NCBI RefSeq assembly: GCF_037782385.1
Contig: NZ_JBBEXD010000005.1
Location: 1 to 64,000, forward strand
DNA length: 64,000 nucleotides
Source: Ascidiimonas meishanensis
GTDB taxonomy: Bacteria > Bacteroidota > Bacteroidia > Flavobacteriales > Flavobacteriaceae
Direction of reading: 5' to 3'
The notes beneath the pieces are model-generated. The model was given only the letters and a program-made list of their open reading frames with translations. It was not told the DNA's origin and ran no database searches. Below, piece after piece: positions 44,274-53,769 of this stretch. Position 1 is the stretch's first letter; the number at the start of each line of letters is the position of its first letter. A program made the position numbers and the translations under genes.

Positions 44274-46400
44274 ATGAATAAAGCAGCATTTGTGGCGCAA
44301 ACCACTTCCTTACCTCTTAAAAACATCACCAATACAATTAAGCTGATGGAACAAGATTGTACCATTCCGTTTATTGCCAGATACAGAAAAGAAGCTACAG
44401 GAAACCTTGATGAAGTAGCCATTATGGATATTTTTAAAGCGGTTAAATTGTATGACGAAATGGAAAAGCGCAAAACAGCCATTTTAAAAGCAATTGAAGA
44501 ACAGAACGTACTTACACCTCAATTAAAAGAAAACATCTTACAGGCATCCTCTATGCTTCAATTAGAAGACATTTATTTACCTTTTAAAAAGAAACGCAAA
44601 ACAAAAGCTTCCGTAGCCAGAGAAAATGGATTAGAACCTTTGGCAAAGATCATTATGAAGCAGCAGGATGCAGAGGTAGAGAATACCGCGGTGCGTTTTA
44701 CATCTCATACGGTACCAAGTACCGCAGACGCCTTGCAAGGAGCAAGATATATTATAGCAGAATGGATTAATGAAAATAGTAGGGTAAGAAACAGGCTTAG
44801 AAGCTGGCTAAGAAAAAAAGCCCATATAACTTCACAGGTATTAAAAGAAGCTAGTGAAAAAGAAACCAGCCTCAAGTATCAGCAATATTTTGATTGGAGT
44901 GAACTTATCGCAAAATGTCCTTCACACAGGCTTTTAGCCATTTTAAGAGCAGAAAATGAAGGAGTCGTAAAGGTAAAAATTGAAATAGACAAAGAAGAAG
45001 CCTTAGATATAATAGATCATATCATTATCAAAACGGAGGTAAGAAGCAGTATAGATCAAGTATTCATGGCCATAGAAGATGCTTATAAAAGATTATTACT
45101 ACCCGCCTTATCTAATGAAATCATTAAAGAAGCCAAGGAGAAAGCAGATGCAGCTGCCATAAAGGTATTCGCAACCAACTTAAGACAACTACTCCTAGCT
45201 GCTCCCTTGGGAGAAAAGCGCATTTTAGCAATTGATCCCGGATATAAAAGTGGTTGTAAAATAGTATGTCTTGACGAAAAAGGAGATTTACTGCATAATG
45301 AAAACATCTACCCCCACCCACCTCAACGTGAAACTAGCAAAGCATCAAAAAAAATAAAGTCTTTGGTAAATGCCTATAAAATAGAAGCGATAGCGATTGG
45401 AAATGGAACAGCATCCAGAGAAACCGAAGCTTTTATTAAAAGAATTCCTTTTGAACAAGATTTACAGGTTTTTGTAGTAAATGAAAATGGAGCCTCTATT
45501 TATTCTGCCTCCAAAATTGCCAGACAAGAATTCCCTAACTATGATGTTACCGTAAGAGGCGCAGTATCTATTGGAAGAAGATTAGCAGACCCTTTAGCAG
45601 AGTTGGTTAAAATAGACCCCAAATCTATAGGCGTAGGACAATACCAGCACGATGTAGATCAAAATAAGCTAAAAAATGAATTAGATACAGTGATCATGAG
45701 TTGTGTGAATAGCGTAGGCGTTAATGTAAACACTGCAAGCGCCCCTTTATTGAGTTATGTATCTGGTATTGGGGCTGTATTAGCAGAAAATATAGTGAAA
45801 TACAGAGCGAGTAATGGCACCATAGCTACCCGAAAAGAGCTATTAAAAATTCCAAGACTGGGTGATAAAGTTTTTGAACAGGCAGCAGCTTTTTTACGAA
45901 TTACAGATCCAGCCTATCCATTAGATAATTCAGCCGTTCACCCAGAGCGGTATGAGTTGGTTAAAAAGATGGCAAAAGACCAACAGACCACGATAGAAAA
46001 CCTTATTGGGAATAAAGAGCTTATACACAAAATACAAAAAGCTACGTATATTTCAGAAGATATAGGCTTACCAACTATTGAAGATATTATTAAAGAATTA
46101 GAAAAGCCTGGAAGAGACCCTAGAAAAAAAGCGAGAGTTTTTGAATTTTCCAAAGAACTTAAAACCATCAATGATGTAAAACCAGGCATGAAGGTTCCGG
46201 GAATCGTTAATAATATTACCAATTTTGGTTGCTTTGTTGATATTGGGATCAAAGAAAGTGGCTTAGTACATATCTCAAAGCTTAAGAATGAATACGTAAG
46301 CGATCCCTCAACCGTGGTTTCCCTTCATGAACATGTACAGGTAAAAGTATTAGAGGTAGATGTGGCAAGAAAGCGCATTCAACTTTCTATGATTGATTAA
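44274..46400 (+). CDS. tex: Tex-family RNA-binding transcription accessory protein
   Basis: 708 aa, cytosolic nucleic-acid-binding protein of the Tex/Spt6 family. Order of domains: helical Tex N-terminal region (about 1-200, including IPFIARYRKEATGNLDE), YqgF/RuvX-like domain (about 315-440, ILAIDPGYKSGCKIVCLDEKG), helix-hairpin-helix pair (about 490-560, LLSYVSGIGAVLAENIVKYR), and a C-terminal S1 domain (about 635-706, GMKVPGIVNNITNFGCFVDIG). Length is a little under the usual about 770 aa but all domains are present. Tex proteins affect transcription and stress survival in several bacteria. It stands alone as a single gene here. Confidence 0.94.
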   Translation: MNKAAFVAQTTSLPLKNITNTIKLMEQDCTIPFIARYRKEATGNLDEVAIMDIFKAVKLYDEMEKRKTAILKAIEEQNVLTPQLKENILQASSMLQLEDIYLPFKKKRKTKASVARENGLEPLAKIIMKQQDAEVENTAVRFTSHTVPSTADALQGARYIIAEWINENSRVRNRLRSWLRKKAHITSQVLKEASEKETSLKYQQYFDWSELIAKCPSHRLLAILRAENEGVVKVKIEIDKEEALDIIDHIIIKTEVRSSIDQVFMAIEDAYKRLLLPALSNEIIKEAKEKADAAAIKVFATNLRQLLLAAPLGEKRILAIDPGYKSGCKIVCLDEKGDLLHNENIYPHPPQRETSKASKKIKSLVNAYKIEAIAIGNGTASRETEAFIKRIPFEQDLQVFVVNENGASIYSASKIARQEFPNYDVTVRGAVSIGRRLADPLAELVKIDPKSIGVGQYQHDVDQNKLKNELDTVIMSCVNSVGVNVNTASAPLLSYVSGIGAVLAENIVKYRASNGTIATRKELLKIPRLGDKVFEQAAAFLRITDPAYPLDNSAVHPERYELVKKMAKDQQTTIENLIGNKELIHKIQKATYISEDIGLPTIEDIIKELEKPGRDPRKKARVFEFSKELKTINDVKPGMKVPGIVNNITNFGCFVDIGIKESGLVHISKLKNEYVSDPSTVVSLHEHVQVKVLEVDVARKRIQLSMID

Positions 46401-46600
46401 GTACTACCTCGTTTGGTAAGCCTTAATACATTCCATAAGTTGCCTTAAACAATCAAAAAAGGGGCTTCGACTCCGCTCAGCCCCCTGATTACGTGAAAAA
46501 AGGCTTTGTTATACTTAAAACAAATTTGCTCACGGACGGCTGAGCGAAGTCGAAGCCAACAATTTAAGGGCACTGAGGCTCTCGAAGTGCCAGATAGCTA

Positions 46601-46648
46601 TCTCCTTGTCGCCTTTGGCAGACGTGTAGAAATGACGACGCTGAAATA
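46601..46648. repeat. REP-like hairpin element, copy 1
   Basis: Contains GTCGCCTTTGGCAGAC, which folds as GTC-GCC-TTT-GGC-A-GAC, flanked by TCTCC and GTAGAAATGAC. It recurs 310 bp downstream with three base differences. Confidence 0.75.
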
Positions 46649-46910
46649 TAGGCATCACCCTTCGATCGGCTCAGGGCTCGCACCTACCTTTGTAAAAGCT
46701 TTTAAAAACACCTATGGGAAAGTCTCCTTTTTTCTTTCTTTTTTGGAGAAGCAAAAAAGATAAAAGCAGATCATTTTTATAATTTAAGTACTGTAGAAAA
46801 ACAAACACAAAAACACCCGGTCATATCAAAAGAGCGCAGCAACTTACCCTTAACTTTATGGGTGTCTGATGAGTACCCTCATAGCCATTGTGCAAACAAC
46901 TAGGCAGATT

Positions 46911-46958
46911 TCTCCTTGTCGCCTTTGGCAGACGCGTAGAAATGACGATACTGAAATC
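46911..46958. repeat. REP-like hairpin element, copy 2
   Basis: Second copy of the element at 46601-46648. Preceding bases (ATTTCTCC) extend the outer stem with GTAGAAAT. Confidence 0.75.
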
Positions 46959-47131
46959 TCCAAAAAATGGCAACAAACATCTACAAGGAACTACCCATAG
47001 AGCGCTTCAGTACCCAACTTAGATTGCGACAAATATTGTGCAAACATATCCAGGGTAAATAGAATGTACTCTTGATGGAAAGAAGTTGTTGAGTAGGTCT
47101 TTTGGCACATTTGAAGACAGAACCTAAAAAC

Positions 47132-47161
47132 AAAAAAATCCCGCAACTGCGGGATTTTTTT
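47132..47161. terminator. Rho-independent terminator next to tatA
   Basis: A perfect 13-bp inverted repeat ending in AATCCCGC / GCGGGATT with an AACT loop and seven A/T on each side. It lies 16 bp beyond the tatA stop and can work on both strands. Confidence 0.9.
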
Positions 47162-47177
47162 ACATATTTCTTAAAAA

Positions 47178-47363
47178 TTAATCTTTTTGCTCTTCTTGAT
47201 CTTCTTCTTTTGAAGCGTTTTTGAATTCTTTAATACCGCTACCCAAACCACGCATCAACTCAGGAATCTTTTTACCACCAAAAAGTAATAAAATTAAAAC
47301 TACAATAAGAACAATTTGCCATGGGCCAATCATCCCTAAAAATATACTAAGTGACATCATCAT
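47178..47363 (-). CDS. tatA: Sec-independent protein translocase subunit TatA/E
   Basis: 61 aa. One N-terminal membrane helix (IGPWQIVLIVVLILLLFGGKKIPEL, residues about 11-36) is followed directly by the FGGKKIPEL hinge, a short amphipathic helix (LMRGLGSGIKEFKNA) and an acidic tail (KEEDQEEQKD). This is the complete TatA plan, which forms the pore that carries folded twin-arginine proteins. The start is ambiguous among three consecutive Met codons; 47357 (MSLSIFLG) is about as likely. No tatC is in the window. Confidence 0.92.
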   Translation of the reverse strand: MMMSLSIFLGMIGPWQIVLIVVLILLLFGGKKIPELMRGLGSGIKEFKNASKEEDQEEQKD

Positions 47364-47379
47364 AAAAAATTTTGTTAAA

Positions 47380-47387
47380 CAAAAGTA
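47380..47387 (-). promoter_or_regulatory. Candidate minus-7 box of tatA
   Basis: TACTTTTG on the minus strand, 16 bp before the first ATG at 47363. Confidence 0.55.
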
Positions 47388-47558
47388 ACAAGAAAAGTTG
47401 AAACCATCATTGCCCTATAAGTTAAAAGGCTAAAAGCCTTTTTCTAACGTAAATAATAAAGAGGTAAAGGAGCGCCCAAAACAGGAACATCAATTGCGTA
47501 AGATGAAACCTCTCATGAATAATTACAATGGAAATAAAGACATTATTTTACATATACT

Positions 47559-47566
47559 TATATTTG
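47559..47566 (+). promoter_or_regulatory. Candidate minus-7 box of the M23 peptidase gene
   Basis: TATATTTG ends 7 bp before the ATG at 47574, implying a very short leader. Confidence 0.48.
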
Positions 47567-47573
47567 CGTTTAC

Positions 47574-48443
47574 ATGGCAAAAAAGAAGGTTCGAAGAAAA
47601 CAATTAAAGAAAAAGCTACTTCATAAATACAGGCTGGTAATACTTAATGAAGATACGTTTGAAGAACGTATCTCCTTTAAATTAAGTAGGCTTAATGTAT
47701 TTGTCGTAAGTACACTTTTTACGGTAGTGCTTATTGCAGCTACTACACTTCTAATTGCTTTTACCCCTCTTAGAGAATACATACCGGGGTACTCCTCTAC
47801 AAGACTCAAAAAACAAGCACTAGATAATTCAGAAAAGGTAGATTCTTTGCAGACTGAGCTACAGGAAAATCTAGTCTATCTTCAAAATATAAGAAAGGCA
47901 TTAGTTGGGGAATTGCAATTTGCAGATGTAAATAAAGATTCATTATTAGATCAACTTAGGCTTGATCCTTCAAATATAGACTTAGCTCCTAATAAAGAAG
48001 ATTCCTTATTAAGAAAGCAAGTAGCTATTGAAGATAAGTTCAATATATTAGAAGGTGCCAAAACAAAAGGTGATTTTATCCTCTTTCCACCAGTTATAGG
48101 AACATTATCTCAAGCGTATAATGCAAAGCTAAAACACTTTGCAGTGGATATTATTGCGCCCAAAGAAAGCCCAGTAAAAGCTGTTGGAGATGGTACGGTA
48201 ATATTTGCAGAATGGACCTCAGAAACCGGTTATGTTATTATTTTGGAGCACGCATTTGGCTTAATTTCTGTTTACAAACACAACGGATCCCTTACAAAGA
48301 GTCAAGGAGACTTGGTAAAGTCTGGTGAGGTAATTGCTACTGTAGGTAATACAGGACAACTTACTACCGGTCCACATTTACATTTTGAATTATGGAGTGA
48401 AGGGTATCCAGTAAACCCAACAGATTATATAGATTTTGAGTAA
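47574..48443 (+). CDS. M23-family peptidase (membrane-anchored)
   Basis: 289 aa. A very basic cytoplasmic start (MAKKKVRRKQLKKKLLHKYR) precedes one membrane helix (about residues 43-63, FVVSTLFTVVLIAATTLLIAF). A periplasmic coiled coil (about 80-150) and a C-terminal LytM/M23 domain (about 165-287) follow. Zinc ligands are visible: HFAVDIIAPKE (H and D) and GPHLHFELW (HxH). Such proteins cut peptide cross-links in peptidoglycan or, if inactive, activate amidases; here the metal ligands are intact. The GH3 gene follows after 5 bp, so both are likely on one message. Confidence 0.92.
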   Translation: MAKKKVRRKQLKKKLLHKYRLVILNEDTFEERISFKLSRLNVFVVSTLFTVVLIAATTLLIAFTPLREYIPGYSSTRLKKQALDNSEKVDSLQTELQENLVYLQNIRKALVGELQFADVNKDSLLDQLRLDPSNIDLAPNKEDSLLRKQVAIEDKFNILEGAKTKGDFILFPPVIGTLSQAYNAKLKHFAVDIIAPKESPVKAVGDGTVIFAEWTSETGYVIILEHAFGLISVYKHNGSLTKSQGDLVKSGEVIATVGNTGQLTTGPHLHFELWSEGYPVNPTDYIDFE

Positions 48444-48448
48444 TTTAA

Positions 48449-49951
48449 ATGATGTCAATAAAATCTTTTGCAGCTAAAATTTTTGCCAATATAGAGGTGA
48501 AAAAGTTAAGAAAATGGGCTGCCAGACCTAAAGAAACACAGGATAAGGTTTTTAAAATGCTTATTTCTAGTGCTGCCAATACCAAATTTGGAAAAGAGCA
48601 TCACTTTTCCGACATAAAAAGCCATGAAGATTTTTGCAACGCGGTACCCATAAGAGATTATGAAGAATTAAGACCTTATATGGATCTTGTGGTGGCAGGG
48701 CAAGAAAATATTATATGGCCCGGTAAACCACTCTATTTTGCTAAAACTTCTGGGACAACTTCTGGCGCAAAATACATTCCAATTACCAAGGCATCTATGC
48801 CTTCTCATATCAATGCGGCACGAAATGCTATTTTATGCTATATTCACGAAACAGGCAATGCTTCTTTTGTAGACGGGAAGATGATATTTTTGCAGGGGAG
48901 TCCTATTTTACAAGAGAAAAACGGAGTTAAATTAGGAAGGCTTTCAGGCATTGTAGCACATTATGTTCCAGGATATCTACAAAAAAACAGAATGCCCAGT
49001 TGGGAAACTAATTGTATTGATGATTGGGAAACAAAAGTAAATGCTATAGTAGAAGAAACGCGTAAAGAAAACATGACTGTTATTGGAGGGATCCCTTCAT
49101 GGGTACAAATGTATTTTGAAAGATTACAAACAGTAACAGGTAAAAAAGTGGGCGACCTCTTCAATAATTTCCAATTGTTTATTTATGGAGGGGTGAATTA
49201 TGAACCCTATCGGGCAAGATTTGAAAGTTTAATTGGAAGAAAAGTAGATAGTATTGAATTATTTCCTGCAAGTGAAGGGTTTTTTGCATTTCAAGATTCA
49301 CAAAAGGAAAAGGGAATGCTATTACAACTAGACGCGGGTATTTTTTACGAATTTATCAAGGTAGAAGATTTTCTAGATCAGAACCTAAAAAGAATCACCG
49401 TTGATGAGGTAGCATTAGGAGTAAACTATGTGATGATTATTTCTAATAATGCGGGCTTATGGGCTTATAATTTAGGAGACACCGTTATTTTTACCTCTAT
49501 TAAACCATATAGACTAATTGTATCTGGCAGAGTTAAACACTTTATATCTGCATTTGGTGAACACGTTATAGCCAAAGAAGTAGAAACTGCACTCAAGATA
49601 GCATCTTCAAAATTCAATGTTCAAATTAATGAGTTTACAGTAGCTCCTCAGATAGAAACCCAAGAAGGAGAGCTTCCTTATCACGAATGGCTTATAGAAT
49701 TTAAGCAAGAACCAGATAATTTGGGGAATTTAGCGAATGAAATAGACAAAGAGATGCAAGCTCAAAATAGTTATTATTTTGATTTAATAGACGGTAAAAT
49801 TTTACAAACGTTAAAAATTACTTCCATAAAAAAAGGTGGTTTTAATGAGTATATGAAGTCTATTGGGAAACTTGGAGGTCAAAACAAAGTACAGAGATTG
49901 GCTAATGACCGTAAACTCGCTACAGCCTTGCATGCTTATAAAAAGAACTGA
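48449..49951 (+). CDS. GH3-family acyl-adenylating protein
   Basis: 500 aa, related to plant GH3 acyl-acid amido synthetases and the ANL adenylating superfamily. The ATP-binding motif is AKTSGTTSGAKYIPIT (about residues 97-112). GGVNYEPYRARFESLIG, ELFPASEGFFAFQD and YNLGDTVIFTS fit the remaining adenylation motifs, and VSGRVKHFISAFGEHV is the hinge. The bacterial substrate is unknown; coupling an acyl acid to an amine is the family chemistry. The start may be 48449 or the adjoining Met at 48452. Confidence 0.88.
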   Translation: MMSIKSFAAKIFANIEVKKLRKWAARPKETQDKVFKMLISSAANTKFGKEHHFSDIKSHEDFCNAVPIRDYEELRPYMDLVVAGQENIIWPGKPLYFAKTSGTTSGAKYIPITKASMPSHINAARNAILCYIHETGNASFVDGKMIFLQGSPILQEKNGVKLGRLSGIVAHYVPGYLQKNRMPSWETNCIDDWETKVNAIVEETRKENMTVIGGIPSWVQMYFERLQTVTGKKVGDLFNNFQLFIYGGVNYEPYRARFESLIGRKVDSIELFPASEGFFAFQDSQKEKGMLLQLDAGIFYEFIKVEDFLDQNLKRITVDEVALGVNYVMIISNNAGLWAYNLGDTVIFTSIKPYRLIVSGRVKHFISAFGEHVIAKEVETALKIASSKFNVQINEFTVAPQIETQEGELPYHEWLIEFKQEPDNLGNLANEIDKEMQAQNSYYFDLIDGKILQTLKITSIKKGGFNEYMKSIGKLGGQNKVQRLANDRKLATALHAYKKN

Positions 49952-49968
49952 TTTTAGATAATTACGCT

Positions 49969-49976
49969 TATTTTTG
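49969..49976 (+). promoter_or_regulatory. Candidate minus-7 box of the DUF6909 gene
   Basis: TATTTTTG, 15 bp before the ATG at 49992. It may also be the entry point for the polysaccharide operon. Confidence 0.55.
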
Positions 49977-49991
49977 TAAAGAAATTTACTT

Positions 49992-51677
49992 ATGGATAAA
50001 ATTAAAGGAAGAACCAGAGCTCAAGAGTCTACAGGAGCTATAGAACGAATGTATATTACGATGCGGCATTTGTTTAATAGAGGTTTTTATAAACCCTCTG
50101 GTATTTCAGGAGAGTCTTTAAGACAATCACTTTTGCTGTTACGTCCAGAGATTTATGGTACTGTGGCAGAAGAGAAAACAGAAATAAATGGGCTTACCTA
50201 TATATTAGATAGATTACCTCAAGGCATAGAGCAATGCAGGCAAATCAACTTGATATCTGATGAAGGCTATAAAAAATCTCATTTTAAAGTAATTATTCCT
50301 CCAAAACGAAGAAGGAACTGTTATAGGATAGACGAGGAACAAATGAATGTAGAGATTACTCGTGGGCGTTCAGATATTTATGATATACTTACTCACCTTA
50401 CTTTTCTTTACATAGAGGCAGACAAAATAAGAACTCGTGTACTTAATGAAGACACCAAAGAAGTTAGCAGAGAGTGGAAAAAAATTGAAAAAATATTAGT
50501 GAGTGAAGAACTTTCTCAAGAAGATAGAGAAGTGGCACTTATCCATATTGCCAATATCTTGGGAAGAACTTTTGATGAAGCCTTAGAAGCACACAAAACT
50601 TTTTCTACAAAAGAAAACCCAGAAAGGTTTCTTCGAGTGATCTATTGGATGGGTAAAGTAGCCATAGAAGAACAAACCAAAGGCCTTAAAAGAACTATAG
50701 AGTTTAGCCCGGTATTGAGAGAACGTTTGGGGCATCATATTCATGGAGAAATATGGGCTACAAGTATTAAAAAATTACTAAAAGAACATCAATTATTACA
50801 TAGGCCAATTCATATTATTAGTGCCAATATGCATAGCGTTATGAATTTGCTTTTTGCTAAAAAAGTGCTTAAGGAGGAGTTCTCAGAAAGTAGTGATCTT
50901 GAAATTTATCAGATCTTGAGCCTACCTGAAAATGAACACTATCGTAAAATAGTAAAAGAATTTGCTCAAAATAATGGGATGACTTCTTTAGATGATCTCT
51001 CTGGAACAAATATTGACATCCAAATTTTTGACACGGCACTCATTGATTTTGAGGGAACAGGATATCAACTAGATTCTTCCTTTGCAGAAGATGAAAAGCC
51101 AGTTTTGTTTGTAATGGATTATGCCTTTGGTGAACAAGCCTATGAAACAATAGATGAGTTATTAAAACCGTACAAGCGAAAAGGTAAAAAGGCTAAATTC
51201 TTAAATGTAGCCTCTGTTTCTATTATGGGTAAAGCGGGCATACTAGAGGGTGGTAAAGGTGATTTAATGATTCCTACTGCGCATATTTTTGAAGGTACTG
51301 CAGACAATTATCCATTTAAAAATGAATTATCTAAAGAAGATTTTGAAGGGAATGGACTCAAGGTATTTGAAGGCTCAATGGTAACTGTTTTAGGAACCTC
51401 ACTTCAAAACAAAGACCTACTTGAATTTTTTCATGATTCTACATGGAATGTTATTGGTCTTGAAATGGAAGGTGCACATTATCAAAAAGCAGTTCAATCT
51501 GCCTCAAGAATCCGTAAAAGTATCTCTGAGGATGTAAAAGTACGTTATGCCTATTACGCTTCAGATAACCCATTAGAAACAGGGAGTACCCTTGCTTCCG
51601 GAGGATTGGGAACTACAGGGGTGAAACCCACCTATTTAATCACATGTAAAATAGTAGAACAAATTTTTAATAATTAA
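49992..51677 (+). CDS. DUF6909 family protein, possible nucleoside-phosphorylase-like C-terminal half
   Basis: 561 aa, cytosolic, without membrane segments. The start (TRAQESTGAIERMYITMRHL) and IIPPKRRRNCYRIDEEQMNVEI fit the Bacteroidota DUF6909 family as I remember it; no function is established. The last 200 residues contain FDTALIDFEGTG, VASVSIMGKAGILEGGKGD, TVLGTSL and VIGLEMEGAH (near residue 490). EMEGA is the base/ribose-binding signature of the purine-nucleoside and MTA/SAH phosphorylase superfamily, so a nucleoside-binding role is an inference worth testing. It ends 4 bp before the Wzz-like gene. Confidence 0.8.
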   Translation: MDKIKGRTRAQESTGAIERMYITMRHLFNRGFYKPSGISGESLRQSLLLLRPEIYGTVAEEKTEINGLTYILDRLPQGIEQCRQINLISDEGYKKSHFKVIIPPKRRRNCYRIDEEQMNVEITRGRSDIYDILTHLTFLYIEADKIRTRVLNEDTKEVSREWKKIEKILVSEELSQEDREVALIHIANILGRTFDEALEAHKTFSTKENPERFLRVIYWMGKVAIEEQTKGLKRTIEFSPVLRERLGHHIHGEIWATSIKKLLKEHQLLHRPIHIISANMHSVMNLLFAKKVLKEEFSESSDLEIYQILSLPENEHYRKIVKEFAQNNGMTSLDDLSGTNIDIQIFDTALIDFEGTGYQLDSSFAEDEKPVLFVMDYAFGEQAYETIDELLKPYKRKGKKAKFLNVASVSIMGKAGILEGGKGDLMIPTAHIFEGTADNYPFKNELSKEDFEGNGLKVFEGSMVTVLGTSLQNKDLLEFFHDSTWNVIGLEMEGAHYQKAVQSASRIRKSISEDVKVRYAYYASDNPLETGSTLASGGLGTTGVKPTYLITCKIVEQIFNN

Positions 51678-51681
51678 AATT

Positions 51682-52740
51682 ATGAGTGACCGTTCAGATT
51701 TATCGAATAAAACAACAGAGGAAATTGATCTTGGTCAGCTTTTTAAACTTATAGGTGATGTTTTTAACCGATTTTTCTCTTTTATTGCATCAATTTTTAA
51801 AGGGATCTTTAAGGCAGTAATACTGTTTTTACTTTTTCTTCAAAAACATATTCTAAAATTCGCTATTGCAGGTATTCTAGGCTTTGCAATTGGATATTAT
51901 CTAGAAATAAAGGAAGGGTTGCTCTATGAATCTACTATGATGGTAGAGCCTAATTTTAATAGTGTACAACAGCTTTACAATAATATTGCCTTTTATGATG
52001 AACTCGCACGAGCAGAAGAAACAACAGCCCTTGCTTTAGCTTTAAATATTAGCAGCGAAGATGCCGCCTTAATAAAAGAGGTTAGGGTTGAGTCTTTTGC
52101 AGACGAAAATCAAAAAATCAAACTTTTTGATAAGTTTATAAGAGAATTAGATACCATTACTATTAAAACTATTGATTTTGAATCATATCTTAAAAATTTC
52201 AATTCTCTGGATGCTCGTTTTCATAAGATTGTAATGACTACCAAAAGAAGTGATGTAGCCAGTAAAACCCAAAAGGCGATTGTTAATTCTATACAAAGTA
52301 ACAGTTATTTTAAACTTCAGAAAGATGTAAGCGATCAAAATATTGCTATTCAAGACAGTACTTATAACAAACAACTTGTAGAAATAGATTCGCTACAAAA
52401 TCTGTACAAAAAGGTAATGCTGGCTATCGCAAAAAACCCTAGTAGTGGAACAAATATTAATCTAGCCGATAAAGGAAAATCAATTAATAAAGAATTACAG
52501 TTAATCAAAGAGCGCCAATTGATTCAGGAAGAATTAGTAAAACTATATGAAGATAAGGCAGCAAAAGCTACCATTATAAACGTGATCTCAGATTTTCCTG
52601 ATAGAGGAGTAGAAGTGCACGGCTTTTTTACATCTAAAAAGTTTATAGTAGCTTTGGCAGGTATTTTTCTTGTGCTCTTTCTTTTAGCGCTTCTGGAGTT
52701 AAATAAATACCTTAAAAATTATAAAGCTAAATTAAGTTAG
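51682..52740 (+). CDS. Wzz-like polysaccharide chain-length regulator
   Basis: 352 aa. Two membrane helices flank a large periplasmic domain: the first at about residues 50-72 (HILKFAIAGILGFAIGYYL) and the last at about 315-340 (FIVALAGIFLVLFLLALLEL). The periplasmic part holds long helices (about 95-300). This is the topology of Wzz/polysaccharide co-polymerases that set chain length. The N-terminal cytoplasmic part contains an extra hydrophobic-aromatic stretch (LFKLIGDVFNRFFSFIASIF) that may lie on the membrane. It opens the polysaccharide operon, and its stop directly abuts rfbB. Confidence 0.82.
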   Translation: MSDRSDLSNKTTEEIDLGQLFKLIGDVFNRFFSFIASIFKGIFKAVILFLLFLQKHILKFAIAGILGFAIGYYLEIKEGLLYESTMMVEPNFNSVQQLYNNIAFYDELARAEETTALALALNISSEDAALIKEVRVESFADENQKIKLFDKFIRELDTITIKTIDFESYLKNFNSLDARFHKIVMTTKRSDVASKTQKAIVNSIQSNSYFKLQKDVSDQNIAIQDSTYNKQLVEIDSLQNLYKKVMLAIAKNPSSGTNINLADKGKSINKELQLIKERQLIQEELVKLYEDKAAKATIINVISDFPDRGVEVHGFFTSKKFIVALAGIFLVLFLLALLELNKYLKNYKAKLS

Positions 52741-53769
52741 ATGAAGCTTTTGATAACAGGAGGCGCGGGATTTATTGGAGCTAACTTTATAGGTTATTGC
52801 CTTGATAAAAACCCCCGTATGGAGGTGATTAATTTAGACAAACTTACCTATGCAGGTAATCTCGAGAATGTGGCCCATTTAGAGAATAACCCAAGATATT
52901 CATTTATTAAGGGAGATATTTGCGATGAATCACTGCTAAATCAAATATTTACAGAGAATAAAATAGAAGGAGTCATACACTTTGCAGCAGAATCACATGT
53001 TGATAATTCTATAGAAGGACCCGGAATTTTTGTAGAAACAAATGTAAAAGGCACCTATAGTTTGCTGGAGACAGCTAGAAGATGTTGGATGCAAGAACCT
53101 TTTAAATACAAAAAAAGTTTTGAAAAAGCGCGCTTTCACCATATTTCTACAGATGAGGTGTATGGAACTCTGGGTAAAGAAGGGCTTTTTACAGAAAAGA
53201 CACCCTATGCACCCAATAGTCCTTACAGTGCTTCCAAAGCAGGGTCAGATTTTTTAGTGAGGAGCTATTTTCATACCTATGGAATGAATGTAGTTACCAC
53301 TAATTGTTCTAATAACTACGGTCCGGCACAGCACGATGAGAAGCTTATTCCTACTATTATCAGAAAAGCATTGAAGCATGAAAAAATACCCATTTACGGT
53401 GATGGAAGCAACATAAGAGATTGGCTGTATGTAGAAGATCATTGCGCTGGTGTAGATTTAGTTTTCAAAAAAGGGGTCTCCGGAGAAACCTATAATATTG
53501 GTGGTAATAATGAGCGTACAAATTTATATATAGCAAATACCATCTGTAAATTACTAGATTCACTAGTACCTAAAAAAGAAGGTTCTTATCTCAATCAGAT
53601 TGCCTTTGTAAAAGATCGTCCAGGCCATGATTTTCGGTATGCAATAGATGCTTCTAAAATTGAAAAAGAATTGGGATGGAGCGCAAATGAGAATTTTGAA
53701 AGCGGAATCCTTAAAACCCTAAAATGGTATCTTAGCAAATATCAAAAAATCAATATACTTGCCAAATGA
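52741..53769 (+). CDS. rfbB: dTDP-glucose 4,6-dehydratase
   Basis: 342 aa, second enzyme of dTDP-L-rhamnose synthesis, making dTDP-4-keto-6-deoxyglucose. The NAD-binding motif is GGAGFIGANF (residues about 7-16). The catalytic motifs are HISTDEVYG (Thr, Asp and Glu) and YSASKAGSD (Tyr and Lys), with NCSNNYGP, GDGSNIRDWLYVEDHC and DRPGHDFRYAID. Length fits the family. It starts right after the Wzz-like stop and overlaps rfbA by 4 bp (ATGA). The set rfbB-A-C-D is consecutive. Confidence 0.97.
   Translation: MKLLITGGAGFIGANFIGYCLDKNPRMEVINLDKLTYAGNLENVAHLENNPRYSFIKGDICDESLLNQIFTENKIEGVIHFAAESHVDNSIEGPGIFVETNVKGTYSLLETARRCWMQEPFKYKKSFEKARFHHISTDEVYGTLGKEGLFTEKTPYAPNSPYSASKAGSDFLVRSYFHTYGMNVVTTNCSNNYGPAQHDEKLIPTIIRKALKHEKIPIYGDGSNIRDWLYVEDHCAGVDLVFKKGVSGETYNIGGNNERTNLYIANTICKLLDSLVPKKEGSYLNQIAFVKDRPGHDFRYAIDASKIEKELGWSANENFESGILKTLKWYLSKYQKINILAK

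Larger units (their letters stand above)
46401..47131. repeat. REP-like palindrome cluster, gene-free
   Basis: This stretch of about 730 bp is more GC-rich than the genes. It holds several short palindromes: GGGGCT..AGCCCC (46461-46484); the inverted copy of its core, GGCTGAGCGAAGTCGAAGCC (46538-46557); GGCACT..AGTGCC (46569-46591); CCC..GGG around TTCGATCGGCTCA (46658-46676); and a 48-bp hairpin element present twice. These look like repetitive extragenic palindromes. Short open frames here overlap the palindromes and do not look like protein. Confidence 0.7.

Noticed and set aside
46506..46763. 85-codon frame between tex and tatA
   Set aside because: It is composed of REP-like palindromes and has no protein-like features.
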